DNA of 18,964 nucleotides, taken from the NCBI GenBank assembly GCA_000715605.1, contig KL568520.1, positions 18,135 through 37,098 on the forward strand. The letters are read 5' to 3'. The DNA is from Streptomyces speibonae (GTDB lineage Bacteria > Actinomycetota > Actinomycetes > Streptomycetales > Streptomycetaceae). The notes under the pieces are model-generated. The model searched no databases. It saw nothing but the letters and a program-made list of their open reading frames with translations, and was not told the DNA's origin. The position numbers and the translations under genes are program-made. Of this stretch, positions 6,536-15,096 are shown one piece after another; the first letter of the stretch is position 1; each line of letters starts with the position of its first letter.

Positions 6536-7720
6536 TCAGCTCGTTCCCGCTGCCTTCAGGCGGCGGGCCGCCTCCTCGAGGACACTGATCCTCTTGCAGA
6601 ACGCGAAACGGACGAAGGGCGCGCCCATGTCCCGGTGGTCGTAGAAGACCGCCGTGGGGATGGCGACGACGCCCGCGCGTTCCGGGAGTGCCCGGCAGAA
6701 TGCGATGCCGTCGGTCTCGCCCAGGGGGCGGATGTCGGCGGTGATGAAGTAGGTGCCGGAGGGGCGGTACACGGTGAGCCCCGCTTCCTCAAGGCCCGCC
6801 GCCAGGACGTCCCGCTTGGTGTGCATGTCCGCGCGGAACTCGTCGAAGTACGCGTCGGGCAGCGCGAGGGCCTCGGCGACCGCGTACTGGAAGGGGCCCG
6901 CGGAGACGTACGTCAGGTACTGCTTGGCGGAGCGGACCGCCGTGACCAGTTCCGGGGTGGCCGTCACCCAGCCGACCTTCCAGCCGGTGAAGGAGAAGGT
7001 CTTGCCCGCGCTGGAGATGGTCACCGTGCGCTCGCGCATGCCGGGGAGGGTGGCCAGGGGGATGTGCGCCACGTCGTCGAACACCAGGTGTTCGTAGACC
7101 TCGTCCGTCACCACCAGCAGGTCGCGCTCGACGGCCAGCTCGGCGATCGCCGCCAGTTCCTCGCGGGTGAGGACGGTGCCGGTCGGGTTGTGCGGGGTGT
7201 TGATCAGCAGCAGGCGGGTGCGGTCGGTGACCGCGTCGCGCAGTTCGTCGAGGTCGAGGCGGAAGCGGCCCTCGCGGGGGCGGAGCGTGACCGGGACACG
7301 GGTGCCGCCCGCCATGGCGATGCAGGCGGCGTAGGAGTCGTAGTACGGCTCGAGGGCGATCACCTCGTCGCCGGGCTCGACGAGAGCCAGCAGCGACGCC
7401 GCGATCGCCTCCGTGGCGCCCGCCGTGACCAGCACCTCCGTGTCGGGATCGACGGACAGGCCGTAGCGGCGGAGCTGGTGCGCGGCGACGGCGGTGCGCA
7501 GCTCGGGAATGCCGGGGCCCGGCGGGTACTGGTTGCCGAGGCCGTCGCGCAGCGCCCGTACGGCGGCCTCCCTGACCTCCTCGGGCCCGTCCGTGTCGGG
7601 AAAGCCCTGCCCGAGGTTGATGGCCCCGGTCCGCAGGGCCAGGGCCGACATCTCGGCGAAGACCGTCGTCCCGAACTCGGCGAGCCGGCGGTTGAGGAGG
7701 GGGCGCGCGCTGGAGGTCAT
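6536..7720 (-). CDS. PLP-dependent class I/II aminotransferase (kynurenine/methionine/DapC-like)
   Basis: 394 residues from ATG 7720, chosen because AGGA lies 8 nt upstream; ATG 7729 is less well placed. Fold type I signatures are complete: AGATEA for the phosphate loop (100-105), PHNPTG (176-181), the pyridine-ring Asp in TDEVYE (D206, Y209), Schiff-base lysine K240 in SSAGKTFSFTGWK, and the substrate-carboxylate arginine R371 in FVRFAF. NLGQGFPDTDGPEEV (35-49) and FSFTGWKVGW are typical of the kynurenine aminotransferase / glutamine transaminase K / YbdL group; the mycobacterial enzyme proposed as DapC is a close type. Likely substrates are aromatic amino acids, kynurenine or methionine, or N-succinyl-2-amino-6-ketopimelate. 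The tryptophan-to-kynurenine genes lie 8 kb away, which is suggestive but not proof. Confidence 0.9.
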   Translation of the reverse strand: MTSSARPLLNRRLAEFGTTVFAEMSALALRTGAINLGQGFPDTDGPEEVREAAVRALRDGLGNQYPPGPGIPELRTAVAAHQLRRYGLSVDPDTEVLVTAGATEAIAASLLALVEPGDEVIALEPYYDSYAACIAMAGGTRVPVTLRPREGRFRLDLDELRDAVTDRTRLLLINTPHNPTGTVLTREELAAIAELAVERDLLVVTDEVYEHLVFDDVAHIPLATLPGMRERTVTISSAGKTFSFTGWKVGWVTATPELVTAVRSAKQYLTYVSAGPFQYAVAEALALPDAYFDEFRADMHTKRDVLAAGLEEAGLTVYRPSGTYFITADIRPLGETDGIAFCRALPERAGVVAIPTAVFYDHRDMGAPFVRFAFCKRISVLEEAARRLKAAGTS

Positions 7721-7867
7721 GGCGGCCATCCTGCGCCGAACCTCTGGAGTTCCTCAACTCTGCTTTGGGCCGGGCGGGCGGGGGGCATCTCCCGGGCACG
7801 CACCTGAGGGGAGCCCACGGGGGGCTGCTTCAGGGGGATCACGGGGGACCGGAAGGGGAGTGGGGCC

Positions 7868-8122
7868 ATGGAGATCGGCGTCATCTCGATCGTGCTGGCG
7901 GTGCTGTTCTTCGGGGTCGGCTGGGCCGGTGCCCGCAACGCGGGCCGCAAGGCCGAGCGGTCCGGACGCCGCCGCGGCCGGGGCGGGGGCGAGGGCTGGT
8001 GGGCCGGCGGGCACGGTGGCGCGGGCGCCGGCGGCTGTGGATCGTCCTCCGACGGAGGCTCGTCCTGCGGAGGCGGGTCGTCGTGCGGAGGCGGGGGCGG
8101 ATGCGGCGGTGGAGGCGGCTGA
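7868..8122 (+). CDS. Small membrane protein with Gly/Cys-rich tail
   Basis: 84 residues. ATG 7868 has a strong ribosome site (GGAAGGGGAG) upstream. Residues 3-22 are one hydrophobic helix (IGVISIVLAVLFFGVGW), followed by a basic stretch (28-38) suggesting an N-out/C-in or signal-anchor topology, and from residue 39 a tail that is mostly glycine with serine and four cysteines at 57, 67, 73 and 79 (CGGGSSCGGGGGCGGGGG type). Such tails also end some actinobacterial TIGR04222-type membrane proteins. The regular cysteine spacing could bind metal or cross-link. It diverges from the aminotransferase and is followed by a hairpin. Function unknown; the composition makes a chance frame possible, but start signal, helix and terminator argue for a real gene. 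Confidence 0.65.
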   Translation: MEIGVISIVLAVLFFGVGWAGARNAGRKAERSGRRRGRGGGEGWWAGGHGGAGAGGCGSSSDGGSSCGGGSSCGGGGGCGGGGG

Positions 8123-8166
8123 CACGGGGCAGCGCGGCTCCACTTCGGGAGATGCCGCATCCGCGA

Positions 8167-8199
8167 GAGCGGGGTCCGCACCTGGGGCGGGCCCCGCTC
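8167..8199 (+). terminator. Hairpin after the Gly/Cys-rich gene
   Basis: GAGCGGGGTCC (8167-8177) pairs with GGGCCCCGCTC (8189-8199) over 11 bp including one G-U pair; 11-nt loop. Confidence 0.65.
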
Positions 8200-8527
8200 C
8201 GGCGTTGAGCGGTGGCCGGGACTCCGGTTCCGGTTGGCGTCGGGGGTGGCGCGCGGGGGAGGCGTACGCCGTATCTCAGGGGCGTACTCAGGGGTTGAAC
8301 AGTTGAGCTGGGGAGCCCCCGAGGGGATGGAAAGCCCACGAAGTTGGGTAAAAACGCTGTGGTGGCGCCACAGTTCATGATTCCCTATAAATCACCAGCG
8401 CAGCCCTCGGACCCCCCGCGGACCTTTCTTCCGGCCGGGCGACCGGGCTGACGGGCCGAGTTCCCCGGCGCGGCCGGGGCGCGCGGAGCCGTATCTCCCT
8501 CTCCTTGTGTGCTTGCGGAGCCGATCC
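8200..8527. other. Non-coding stretch upstream of the DUF2617 gene
   Basis: No convincing gene is seen. It holds imperfect tandem copies of CGTAtCTCAGGGG (8270-8282) and CGTACTCAGGGG (8283-8294), then a run of A (8350-8354), a palindrome GTGGCGCCAC (8362-8371) nested in CTGTGG/CCACAG (8357-8362 and 8368-8373), and an A/T-rich CCTATAAAT (8384-8392) that could be part of a promoter. GGAG at 8517-8520 is the ribosome site of the next gene. Confidence 0.5.
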
Positions 8528-9061
8528 ATGCTCACGACCCTGAACACCGCCTACTCCGACACCCGCGCGGCCGACCTCGCCTGGGATCTGGGGCGTGAGC
8601 CGCTTCCCGCGCTGGCCACGCTCGATCTCGATCTGAGCGGGGTGAAGCTGCAGTTGCGGCTGCTGGGCGCCTCCCACCAGGTGCTGGTGGAGGAGGAGCG
8701 GGGACAGTGGTGCGAGACGGTGGCGTGCATTCCGGGCAGCAGCACACCGCTGCCGCTGGGCGTGGCCAAGCGGGTGGGGGACTGGGAGTACGAGTTCGCC
8801 GCCCGGGTCGAGGAGCTGCCCCCGGGGTCCTTCGCCGGCCGGGCGCAGGAGCTGCTCGCCCTGGTCTCCGACCACCCCCAGGGCCTGGCCGGTGTCTTTC
8901 CCGGCAGTCCGCACGCGTTCACGGCGCTGCTCGCCCAGCGCCACGAGGGCCAGGTGCACTGGCGGACCTGGCACGCCTACCCGCAGGACGGGCAGCTGGT
9001 GGCGACGCGGACACGGGTGGGGGTACGGGAGTTGGCGCATATCAGCGTGGGCCGGGCGTAA
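8528..9061 (+). CDS. DUF2617 family protein
   Basis: 177 residues from ATG 8528, 7 nt after GGAG. The whole length fits DUF2617: an N-terminal DTRAADLAWDLGREPLPAL, a central HQVLVEEERGQWCETVACIPG with a conserved Trp-Cys, WEYEFAARVEELPPGSF, and a C-terminal WRTWHAYPQDGQLVATRTRV. No signal peptide or membrane helix, so a cytosolic protein. No enzyme motif is evident. It is followed at 59 bases by the membrane spermidine-synthase-like gene; I recall these two lying together in Streptomyces genomes, which points to a shared pathway. Function otherwise unknown. Confidence 0.85.
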   Translation: MLTTLNTAYSDTRAADLAWDLGREPLPALATLDLDLSGVKLQLRLLGASHQVLVEEERGQWCETVACIPGSSTPLPLGVAKRVGDWEYEFAARVEELPPGSFAGRAQELLALVSDHPQGLAGVFPGSPHAFTALLAQRHEGQVHWRTWHAYPQDGQLVATRTRVGVRELAHISVGRA

Positions 9062-9107
9062 ACAAATATCACGCGTGTGGGTGACGTTGTGCGGTGAGGC
9101 CGTGACG

Positions 9108-9113
9108 TAACGT
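9108..9113 (+). promoter_or_regulatory. Candidate -10 box and 11-bp inverted repeat before the spermidine-synthase-like gene
   Basis: TAACGT, 7 nt, GTG 9121, with no spaced ribosome site (GAG touches the start). The hexamer lies in a perfect inverted repeat GACGT-A-ACGTC (9104-9114), so a repressor could cover it. TTGTGC at 9087-9092 is a possible -35 at a short 15-nt spacing. Confidence 0.45.
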
Positions 9114-9120
9114 CGCTGAG

Positions 9121-10785
9121 GTGATCGAACCGCAGGCCCCCGCTCCGCCCGGCTCCGCGGACTGTCGGGACGGCTCGGACGGCGACGCGGGGAGCGCGCT
9201 GCGGCTGCCCGTGCGGCAGGGCACCGGGCGGTTCCTGGTCCTCGCGGGGGTGTTCGTCTGCGCGGCCTGCGGACTGGTGTACGAGCTGGAACTCGTCGCG
9301 CTGGCCACGTACTTGATGGGGGATTCGGTCACCCAGGCGTCCGTCGTGCTGTCCGTGATGGTCTTCGCGATGGGCATCGGCTCCCTGGCCGCGAAACGGC
9401 TGCGGCGGCACGCGGCGGCCGGGTTCGGCGCCGTGGAGGCGGCCCTGGCGCTGGTCGGCGGGTGCAGCGCGATGGCGCTGTACGCCGTGTTCGCCTGGAC
9501 GGGCGACTGGGGCGGACTGTGGGCGAGCGGACCCCGCGCGCTGCTGGTGGCGTTCTCCCTCGCCACCGGGCTGCTGATCGGGGCCGAGGTGCCGCTGCTG
9601 ATGGAGCTGATCCAGCGGATCCACCGGCAGGACGCGGGCGGCGCGGTGGCCGATCTGTCCGCGGCGGACTATGTCGGCGCGCTCGTCGGCGGGCTCGCGT
9701 TCCCCTTTCTTCTCCTGCCGCTGCTCGGCCAGTTGACCGGCGCGCTGATCACGGGCGCGGTCAACGCGGTCGTCGGCGGTGCGCTGGTGCTCGGGCTGTT
9801 CCGGCAGGACCTCACCCCCCGGGCCCGGCGGATGCTGGTGACCGCCAATGTGTGCGTGCTCGCCGTGCTGGGTTCCGCCGCCGTCCTGGTCGACGACTTC
9901 GAACGGGCCGCGCGGCACGCGATGTACGGCGCGGACGTCCGGGTGGCCCTGCACACGGACGTGCAGGAGGTGCTGCTCACCGGCGGGAGCGGGGGGCGGC
10001 CGCTGAACCTGTTCCTCGACGGGCGGCTCCGGGTCAGCGGCCGGGACGAACTGCGGTACCACGAGGCGCTGGTGCACCCCGCGATGAACGGGCCGCACGC
10101 GCGCGTGCTCGTCCTCGGCGGCGGCGACGGGCTGGCCGTGCGGGAGGTGCTGCGCCACAGCGGTGTCCGCCGGGTGCACGTCGTCGAACTCGACGGGGGA
10201 CTGGTGCGGCTGGCCCGCCGCGACCGGGCGCTGTCCGCGCTCAACGCGCACTCCCTCGACGACCCGCGCGTCCGGGTGACCACCGCCGACGCCTTCGACT
10301 GGCTGCGGAGCGCGCCCCGGGCCGCGTACGACGTGGTCGTCTCCGATCTGCCGCATCCCGGGATCACCGCGAGTACGAAGCTGTACTCGCAGGAGTTCTA
10401 CGGGCTGGCCCGGCGGGTGCTGGCGCCCGGCGGGCGGCTCGTGGTGCACGGGGGCACGGTGGCGAGCCGCCCGCGCGACTTCTGGACCGTGGACGCCACG
10501 CTCCGCGCGGCGGGGTTCGACACGGCCGCCTACCGCGTGCGCGGCCGGCGGGCCGGTTACGCCCCCGGGCCCGACCGGAGCTCCGTGGACACCGTCCACG
10601 TCCACCGCGACTGGGGGTTCGTGCTGGCCGGGCGGTACGCCCCCGAGCCGCGCCTCGACCCGTCCGGTCCCCGCCCGGACACCCTCACCGATGCCTCCCT
10701 CGCGGCGGACGTCCGGGCCGCCGAGGACACCCGGGTGCGCGGTCTGCCGCCGTCCACGCTGCCCCACCCGCGCTACACCGGCTGA
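9121..10785 (+). CDS. Membrane-anchored spermidine synthase-like aminopropyltransferase
   Basis: 554 residues. About six or seven hydrophobic helices span residues 37-260, including [20 protein letters not shown], in a layout like membrane-fused SpeE proteins. The C-terminal part (about 270-530) is a polyamine-synthase domain: [20 protein letters not shown] (297-316), the SAM-binding GGGDG (333-337), E356-L-D358, D390-A-F and the late-loop SDLPHPG (D409). In classical SpeE the last loop reads D-S/T-S-D-P-X-G-P, so here the substrate loop differs and the Gln of the substrate loop is absent; the amine acceptor may not be putrescine. It probably transfers an aminopropyl group from decarboxylated SAM at the membrane. 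The gene follows DUF2617 closely and seems to have its own leaderless start. Confidence 0.88.
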   Translation: MIEPQAPAPPGSADCRDGSDGDAGSALRLPVRQGTGRFLVLAGVFVCAACGLVYELELVALATYLMGDSVTQASVVLSVMVFAMGIGSLAAKRLRRHAAAGFGAVEAALALVGGCSAMALYAVFAWTGDWGGLWASGPRALLVAFSLATGLLIGAEVPLLMELIQRIHRQDAGGAVADLSAADYVGALVGGLAFPFLLLPLLGQLTGALITGAVNAVVGGALVLGLFRQDLTPRARRMLVTANVCVLAVLGSAAVLVDDFERAARHAMYGADVRVALHTDVQEVLLTGGSGGRPLNLFLDGRLRVSGRDELRYHEALVHPAMNGPHARVLVLGGGDGLAVREVLRHSGVRRVHVVELDGGLVRLARRDRALSALNAHSLDDPRVRVTTADAFDWLRSAPRAAYDVVVSDLPHPGITASTKLYSQEFYGLARRVLAPGGRLVVHGGTVASRPRDFWTVDATLRAAGFDTAAYRVRGRRAGYAPGPDRSSVDTVHVHRDWGFVLAGRYAPEPRLDPSGPRPDTLTDASLAADVRAAEDTRVRGLPPSTLPHPRYTG

Positions 10786-10856
10786 GCCCCGTGCGTGCCC
10801 CGCGCCGACGCGCCGCGACTTCCGGCGGACGGGGGTGCAGCCGGGCGTCCGCTGGG

Positions 10857-10862
10857 TAGGCT
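10857..10862 (+). promoter_or_regulatory. Candidate -10 box, leaderless start of the SRPBCC gene
   Basis: TAGGCT, 8 nt, ATG 10871. No good ribosome-binding site follows the hexamer; -35 is weak. Confidence 0.5.
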
Positions 10863-10870
10863 CCGCACTC

Positions 10871-12040
10871 ATGGAGCACGAGGTGTTCGTTCCGGTCGAG
10901 GAGGAGCGGCTCAGGGAGGTGCTGGACGACCCCGCGCGGGTCGCCCGGGCGGTGCCCGGGCTCCAGCACGACGCCGGCGCGGATCCCGTCGCCGGCCGCC
11001 TGAAGGTCCGCGTCGGCAGCCACTCCGTCACCTACCGCGGAACGGTACGGGTGTCCGCGCGCGACGACGGCTCCTACGCCGTCGAGGGCGACGCGGCGGA
11101 GGCCCGCGGCAGCGGCGCGGTGAAGCTGGCGCTCCGGCTGCGCCTGCGCCCCACGGACACCGGCACGACCGTACGCGTCACGGGTACGGCCACGGCCACC
11201 GGACGCGTCACGGAACTCCCCCCGGAGGCGGTGACCGCAGCGGCGACCCGCCTGCTGACCCGCTTCGCGGAGAACCTGGGCACCAGCGCGTCGGAGCGTA
11301 CCGCCCGCCCGGCGGACGAACGGCCCGTGAAGACCGACGGCTCCTACGAGGCAGGTACGTCCCCGGCACCCGACGGGACCTCCACGTCGCCGGCGTCAGG
11401 TGCTCCGCAGTCGCCGGAGGCACCGGAGTCCCCGGGGGCCGATGCTTCCGCGGAGGCCGGTGGTTCCCCGGAGGCCGATGTGTCTCCGGAGCGGGGAGGT
11501 TCTTCGGTGTCCGGCGGGCCCTCGGAGTCGGCGGAGTCCCCGGAGCCCGGCGGTGCTCCGGAGCCCGCGGAGGCCGGCGGAGCCCCCGAGCCGGCTGACG
11601 CCTCGGACGCGGCAGAAGCCCCCGAGTCGCCCGAGCTGCTGTCCACGGGGGACTTCGAGGCCCGGGCGACCAGTGACTTCGAGACCACGCCGGACGCGGA
11701 GGACGCGCCGCCGCCCTCGGACGCGGAGGCCGACGGCTCCTCCGTGTTCGACGCGGAGATTCCGCCGCCCTCCCTCGCGGACTTCGAGGACGACGAGGAC
11801 GGCATGGACGACGGCATGGACGACGAGGATTCCGTCGCGGAGGCGGCGCATGCGCGGCGGACGATGATCGGCCGGAGCGCCGAAGAGGTGGACCACGCCC
11901 CGCCCCGCGGCCGCTACGCGCCCGTTCCCGCACCGCAGACGGTCTCGTCCTCCCCCTCGCTGCGCTGGGCCGCCCCCGCGGCGGCCCTGGCGGTGGCGTC
12001 GGCGGTCGTGGCGTTCCGGGCCCTGCGCAGGCGCCGCTGA
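10871..12040 (+). CDS. SRPBCC (CoxG-like) protein with acidic linker and C-terminal membrane anchor
   Basis: 389 residues in three parts. Residues 1 to about 138 are an SRPBCC/CoxG-type lipid- or ligand-binding domain (EHEVFVPVEEERLREVLDDP, then VARAVPGL, LKVRVGSHSVTYRGTVRV, ATATGRVTELP). Residues 140-345 are low-complexity, rich in Ser, Pro, Glu, Ala and Gly (SPEAPESPGADASAEAGGSP), ending in an acidic patch with a tandem GMDD (311-314 and 315-318). Residues 366-385 form one hydrophobic helix before a basic RALRRRR end, so the protein is tail-anchored with the globular domain on the cytoplasmic side. CoxG of carbon-monoxide oxidisers also has a C-terminal membrane helix, but no CO dehydrogenase genes are near. 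A role in recruiting a partner to the membrane is inferred. Confidence 0.82.
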   Translation: MEHEVFVPVEEERLREVLDDPARVARAVPGLQHDAGADPVAGRLKVRVGSHSVTYRGTVRVSARDDGSYAVEGDAAEARGSGAVKLALRLRLRPTDTGTTVRVTGTATATGRVTELPPEAVTAAATRLLTRFAENLGTSASERTARPADERPVKTDGSYEAGTSPAPDGTSTSPASGAPQSPEAPESPGADASAEAGGSPEADVSPERGGSSVSGGPSESAESPEPGGAPEPAEAGGAPEPADASDAAEAPESPELLSTGDFEARATSDFETTPDAEDAPPPSDAEADGSSVFDAEIPPPSLADFEDDEDGMDDGMDDEDSVAEAAHARRTMIGRSAEEVDHAPPRGRYAPVPAPQTVSSSPSLRWAAPAAALAVASAVVAFRALRRRR

Positions 12041-12074
12041 GCCCCGGCGCGGCACGCCCGCTTGATCGTCCCAG

Positions 12075-12080
12075 TAGGGT
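12075..12080 (+). promoter_or_regulatory. Candidate -10 box of the epimerase gene
   Basis: TAGGGT, 7 nt, GTG 12088. The AGGG inside it could instead act as a weak ribosome site 8 nt before the start, so the leaderless reading is less certain here. Confidence 0.42.
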
Positions 12081-12087
12081 CGGGTAC

Positions 12088-12903
12088 GTGAGTGACGAAC
12101 ACATCACGCTGACCGCGGCGGACGCGGAAGTGGACGTGCTGCCGGGCAACGGCGGGCGGATCGGTGGGCTGCGGATCGCGGGCGTCGAGCTGCTCCGTCA
12201 GGGGGAGCGGTTCGGGTGCTTCCCGATGGTGCCCTGGTGCGGACGGATCCGGGAGGGACGGTTCCGGGACGGCGCCGCCGTGCACCGGATGCCGCTCAAC
12301 GCCCCGCCGCACGCCATCCACGGCACCGCACGCGACGCCGCCTGGCGCACCGCCCGCAAGAGCACCGACGAGGCCGTGCTCACGTACGACCTCGCGGAGC
12401 CGTGGCCGTACCCGGGGCGGGTCACCCAGCAGGTCACGCTCACCGAGGGGGCGCTGACGCTGACGATGGGCGTGGAGACGTACGGGTCGTCGTTCCCGGC
12501 GCAGCTCGGCTGGCACCCGTGGTTCCTGCGCAACCTCGGCGGCGAGGAAGGTGAGGAAGGCGAGAAGGGCGAGGACGTGACGATCGACTTCGCGCCCGCC
12601 TGGCAGGAGGAGCGCGGGGAGGACCATCTGCCGACCGGCCGGCGGACCGACCCGCGGCCGGGCCCGTGGGACGACTGCTTCGGGATGCCCGAGGGCGTGG
12701 ACGTCACCCTCACCTGGCCGGGGCGGCTGGAGCTGAGGGTGACCAGCCGCGAGGAGTGGGTCGTGATCTACGACGAGCAGCGTGAGGCCGTCTGTGTCGA
12801 GCCGCAGACCGGACCGCCCAACGGGCTGAACACCCACCCGCGCCTGGTCACGCCCCTGGAGCCGCTCGAGGCCTCGACCACCTGGAGCTGGAGGCGCCTT
12901 TAA
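12088..12903 (+). CDS. Aldose 1-epimerase-like protein
   Basis: 271 residues, beta-sandwich galactose-mutarotase fold. The expected catalytic set is present: H78 in PPHAIHGTARDAAW, H143 in QLGWHPWFLRN, and the general base E238 in CVEPQTGPPNG; FPMVPWCGRIREGRF (45-59) is the conserved sugar-cleft segment. It should interconvert alpha and beta anomers of an aldose or a hexose phosphate in the cytoplasm; which sugar cannot be told. An acidic insert (GGEEGEEGEKGED, 151-163), encoded by near-tandem 6-mers, sits between strands and is probably a surface loop. Its stop codon TAA forms part of the candidate promoter of pyrE. Confidence 0.9.
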   Translation: MSDEHITLTAADAEVDVLPGNGGRIGGLRIAGVELLRQGERFGCFPMVPWCGRIREGRFRDGAAVHRMPLNAPPHAIHGTARDAAWRTARKSTDEAVLTYDLAEPWPYPGRVTQQVTLTEGALTLTMGVETYGSSFPAQLGWHPWFLRNLGGEEGEEGEKGEDVTIDFAPAWQEERGEDHLPTGRRTDPRPGPWDDCFGMPEGVDVTLTWPGRLELRVTSREEWVVIYDEQREAVCVEPQTGPPNGLNTHPRLVTPLEPLEASTTWSWRRL

Positions 12904-12906
12904 GCT
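12901..12906 (+). promoter_or_regulatory. Candidate -10 box, leaderless start of pyrE
   Basis: TAAGCT, 7 nt, ATG 12914. Its TAA is the stop codon of the upstream gene. No ribosome site lies in the 10-base gap between the genes, so pyrE probably has its own leaderless transcript. Confidence 0.5.
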
Positions 12907-12913
12907 GGCTGCC

Positions 12914-13462
12914 ATGACGGACACACGCGGCGCGCTGCTGCAGCAGATCAAGGACAAGGCCGTGGTGCACGGCAAGGTGACTCTTTCCTCCGGTCTGGAG
13001 GCCGACTACTACGTCGACCTGCGTCGCATCACCCTCGACGGCGAGGCCGCCCCGCTGGTCGGGCAGGTGCTGCTGGACCTGACCGCGGAGCTGGAGTTCG
13101 ACGCGGTGGGCGGGCTGACCATGGGCGCCGACCCGGTCGCGGCCGCCATGCTGCACGCCGCCGCGGCGCGCGGCCGCAGGCTGGACGCCTTCGTCGTGCG
13201 CAAGGCCGCCAAGGCGCACGGGCTCCAGCGCCGCGTCGAGGGCCCGGACATCGCCGGCCGCCGTGTGCTCGTCGTCGAGGACACCTCCACCACCGGCGGC
13301 TCCCCGCTGACCGCGGTCGAGGCCGTGCGCGAGGCCGGCGCGGAGGTCGTCGCCGTGGCGACCATCGTCGACCGGGCGACCGGCGCCGCCGAGAAGATCG
13401 AGGAGGGCGCCGGGGTGCCGTACCTGTTCGCCTACTCCAAGGACGAACTCGGCCTCGACTGA
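12914..13462 (+). CDS. pyrE: Orotate phosphoribosyltransferase
   Basis: 182 residues, short as usual for actinobacterial PyrE. The PRPP-binding loop VLVVEDTSTTGGS (118-130) is intact, with DAFVVRKAAKAHG (91-103) carrying the catalytic-loop lysines and HGKVTLSSGLEADYYVD (19-35) the orotate/PRPP contact region. It joins orotate to PRPP, giving orotidine 5'-phosphate and pyrophosphate, the fifth step of UMP synthesis, as a cytosolic dimer. The other pyr genes are not in the window, which is normal for Streptomyces. Between pyrE and fba (182 bases) there is no hairpin I can support. Confidence 0.95.
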   Translation: MTDTRGALLQQIKDKAVVHGKVTLSSGLEADYYVDLRRITLDGEAAPLVGQVLLDLTAELEFDAVGGLTMGADPVAAAMLHAAAARGRRLDAFVVRKAAKAHGLQRRVEGPDIAGRRVLVVEDTSTTGGSPLTAVEAVREAGAEVVAVATIVDRATGAAEKIEEGAGVPYLFAYSKDELGLD

Positions 13463-13643
13463 GGCCGTGGGGCGGGACCGGACCGCACGTGCCGGACATC
13501 GCCCGACATAACGACTTGACCTGCACCGTCGACCAGCCGGACAAGTCTGGGAAGATGGGCCCGACAATGACGTCGCATCCAAGGTTCCAGGTCAGGGCCG
13601 ACCGTACGCAGTACGCCATACCGCACGCATAAGGAGCGGACAG

Positions 13644-14675
<1,032 letters not shown>

Positions 14676-14690
14676 CACCGCTCGGAGTGT

Positions 14691-14721
14691 GAGCCCGGCA
14701 CCCGTCCGCGGTGCCGGGCTC
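14691..14721 (+). terminator. Strong hairpin after fba
   Basis: Perfect 12-bp stem, GAGCCCGGCACC (14691-14702) with GGTGCCGGGCTC (14710-14721), 7-nt loop, then TTCC. Confidence 0.88.
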
Positions 14722-14740
14722 TTCCGTATGCTCGCCGTGG

Positions 14741-15079
14741 GGGTACTTCCCGCTCCCCGGCGCCTCCTGCGCCACCGAGGTGCTGCCCGCGCTGCTGGTG
14801 CTCGGCCTCGGCATGGTCACCCTGGTGGCCCCGCTCACCGCGACCGTCCTGGCCTCGGTGGACACCGCCCGCGCGGGCCTGGCCAGCGGCATCAACAACG
14901 CCGCCGCCCGCGCGGCCGGACGCGTGGCGGTGGCCGCGCCGGCGCCGCTCGCCGGGATCGGCTCCGCCATCGCCTTCACGACGGTGCGCTGCCCGGCCCC
15001 GGGCCGCAGCAGGCCCGAGTGCCGCACCCACGGTGGCGTGGCGGTGCCCCCGCTGGAGGCGGGCGGTGAGGCCGGCTGA
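14741..15079 (+). pseudogene. Remnant of an MFS (DHA2/EmrB-QacA type) drug exporter, C-terminal end only
   Basis: The open frame here has no usable start: it emerges from the fba terminator without ribosome site. Its residues VLPALLVLGLGMVTLVAPLT, then ATVLASVDTARAGLASGINNAAARAAGRVAVA, match the pattern of the last transmembrane helices of 14-TM exporters (P-x-T-A-T-V-L-x-x-V-x-x-x-R-A-G-x-A-S-G-I-N-N-A). A normal protein is about 480-520 residues; only about the last 100 remain. The tail (RPECRTHGGVAVPPLEAGGEAG) is what one expects of a cytoplasmic end. It is probably non-functional and stranded between fba and the DUF3151 gene. Confidence 0.78.
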
Positions 15080-15096
15080 TGTACGAGACTGGACCC

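Noticed and set aside
6215..7807. 530-residue plus-strand open frame across the aminotransferase
   Set aside because: It runs through two real genes on opposite strands; the minus strand carries a full set of PLP-enzyme motifs.
8977..11031. 684-residue minus-strand open frame opposite the spermidine-synthase-like gene
   Set aside because: Pro/Arg/Gly/Gln-rich shadow frame; the plus strand has complete SAM-binding motifs and membrane helices.
11400..11640. Possible DNA repeat array or CRISPR-like structure in the SRPBCC gene
   Set aside because: The units are irregular, GC-rich codon-level repeats of Ser/Pro/Glu/Ala in frame with a gene; there are no constant repeats with unique spacers.
12530..12585. 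Short near-tandem GAAGGnGAG-like repeat in the epimerase gene
   Set aside because: It is in frame and encodes an acidic surface loop; not a regulatory or mobile feature.
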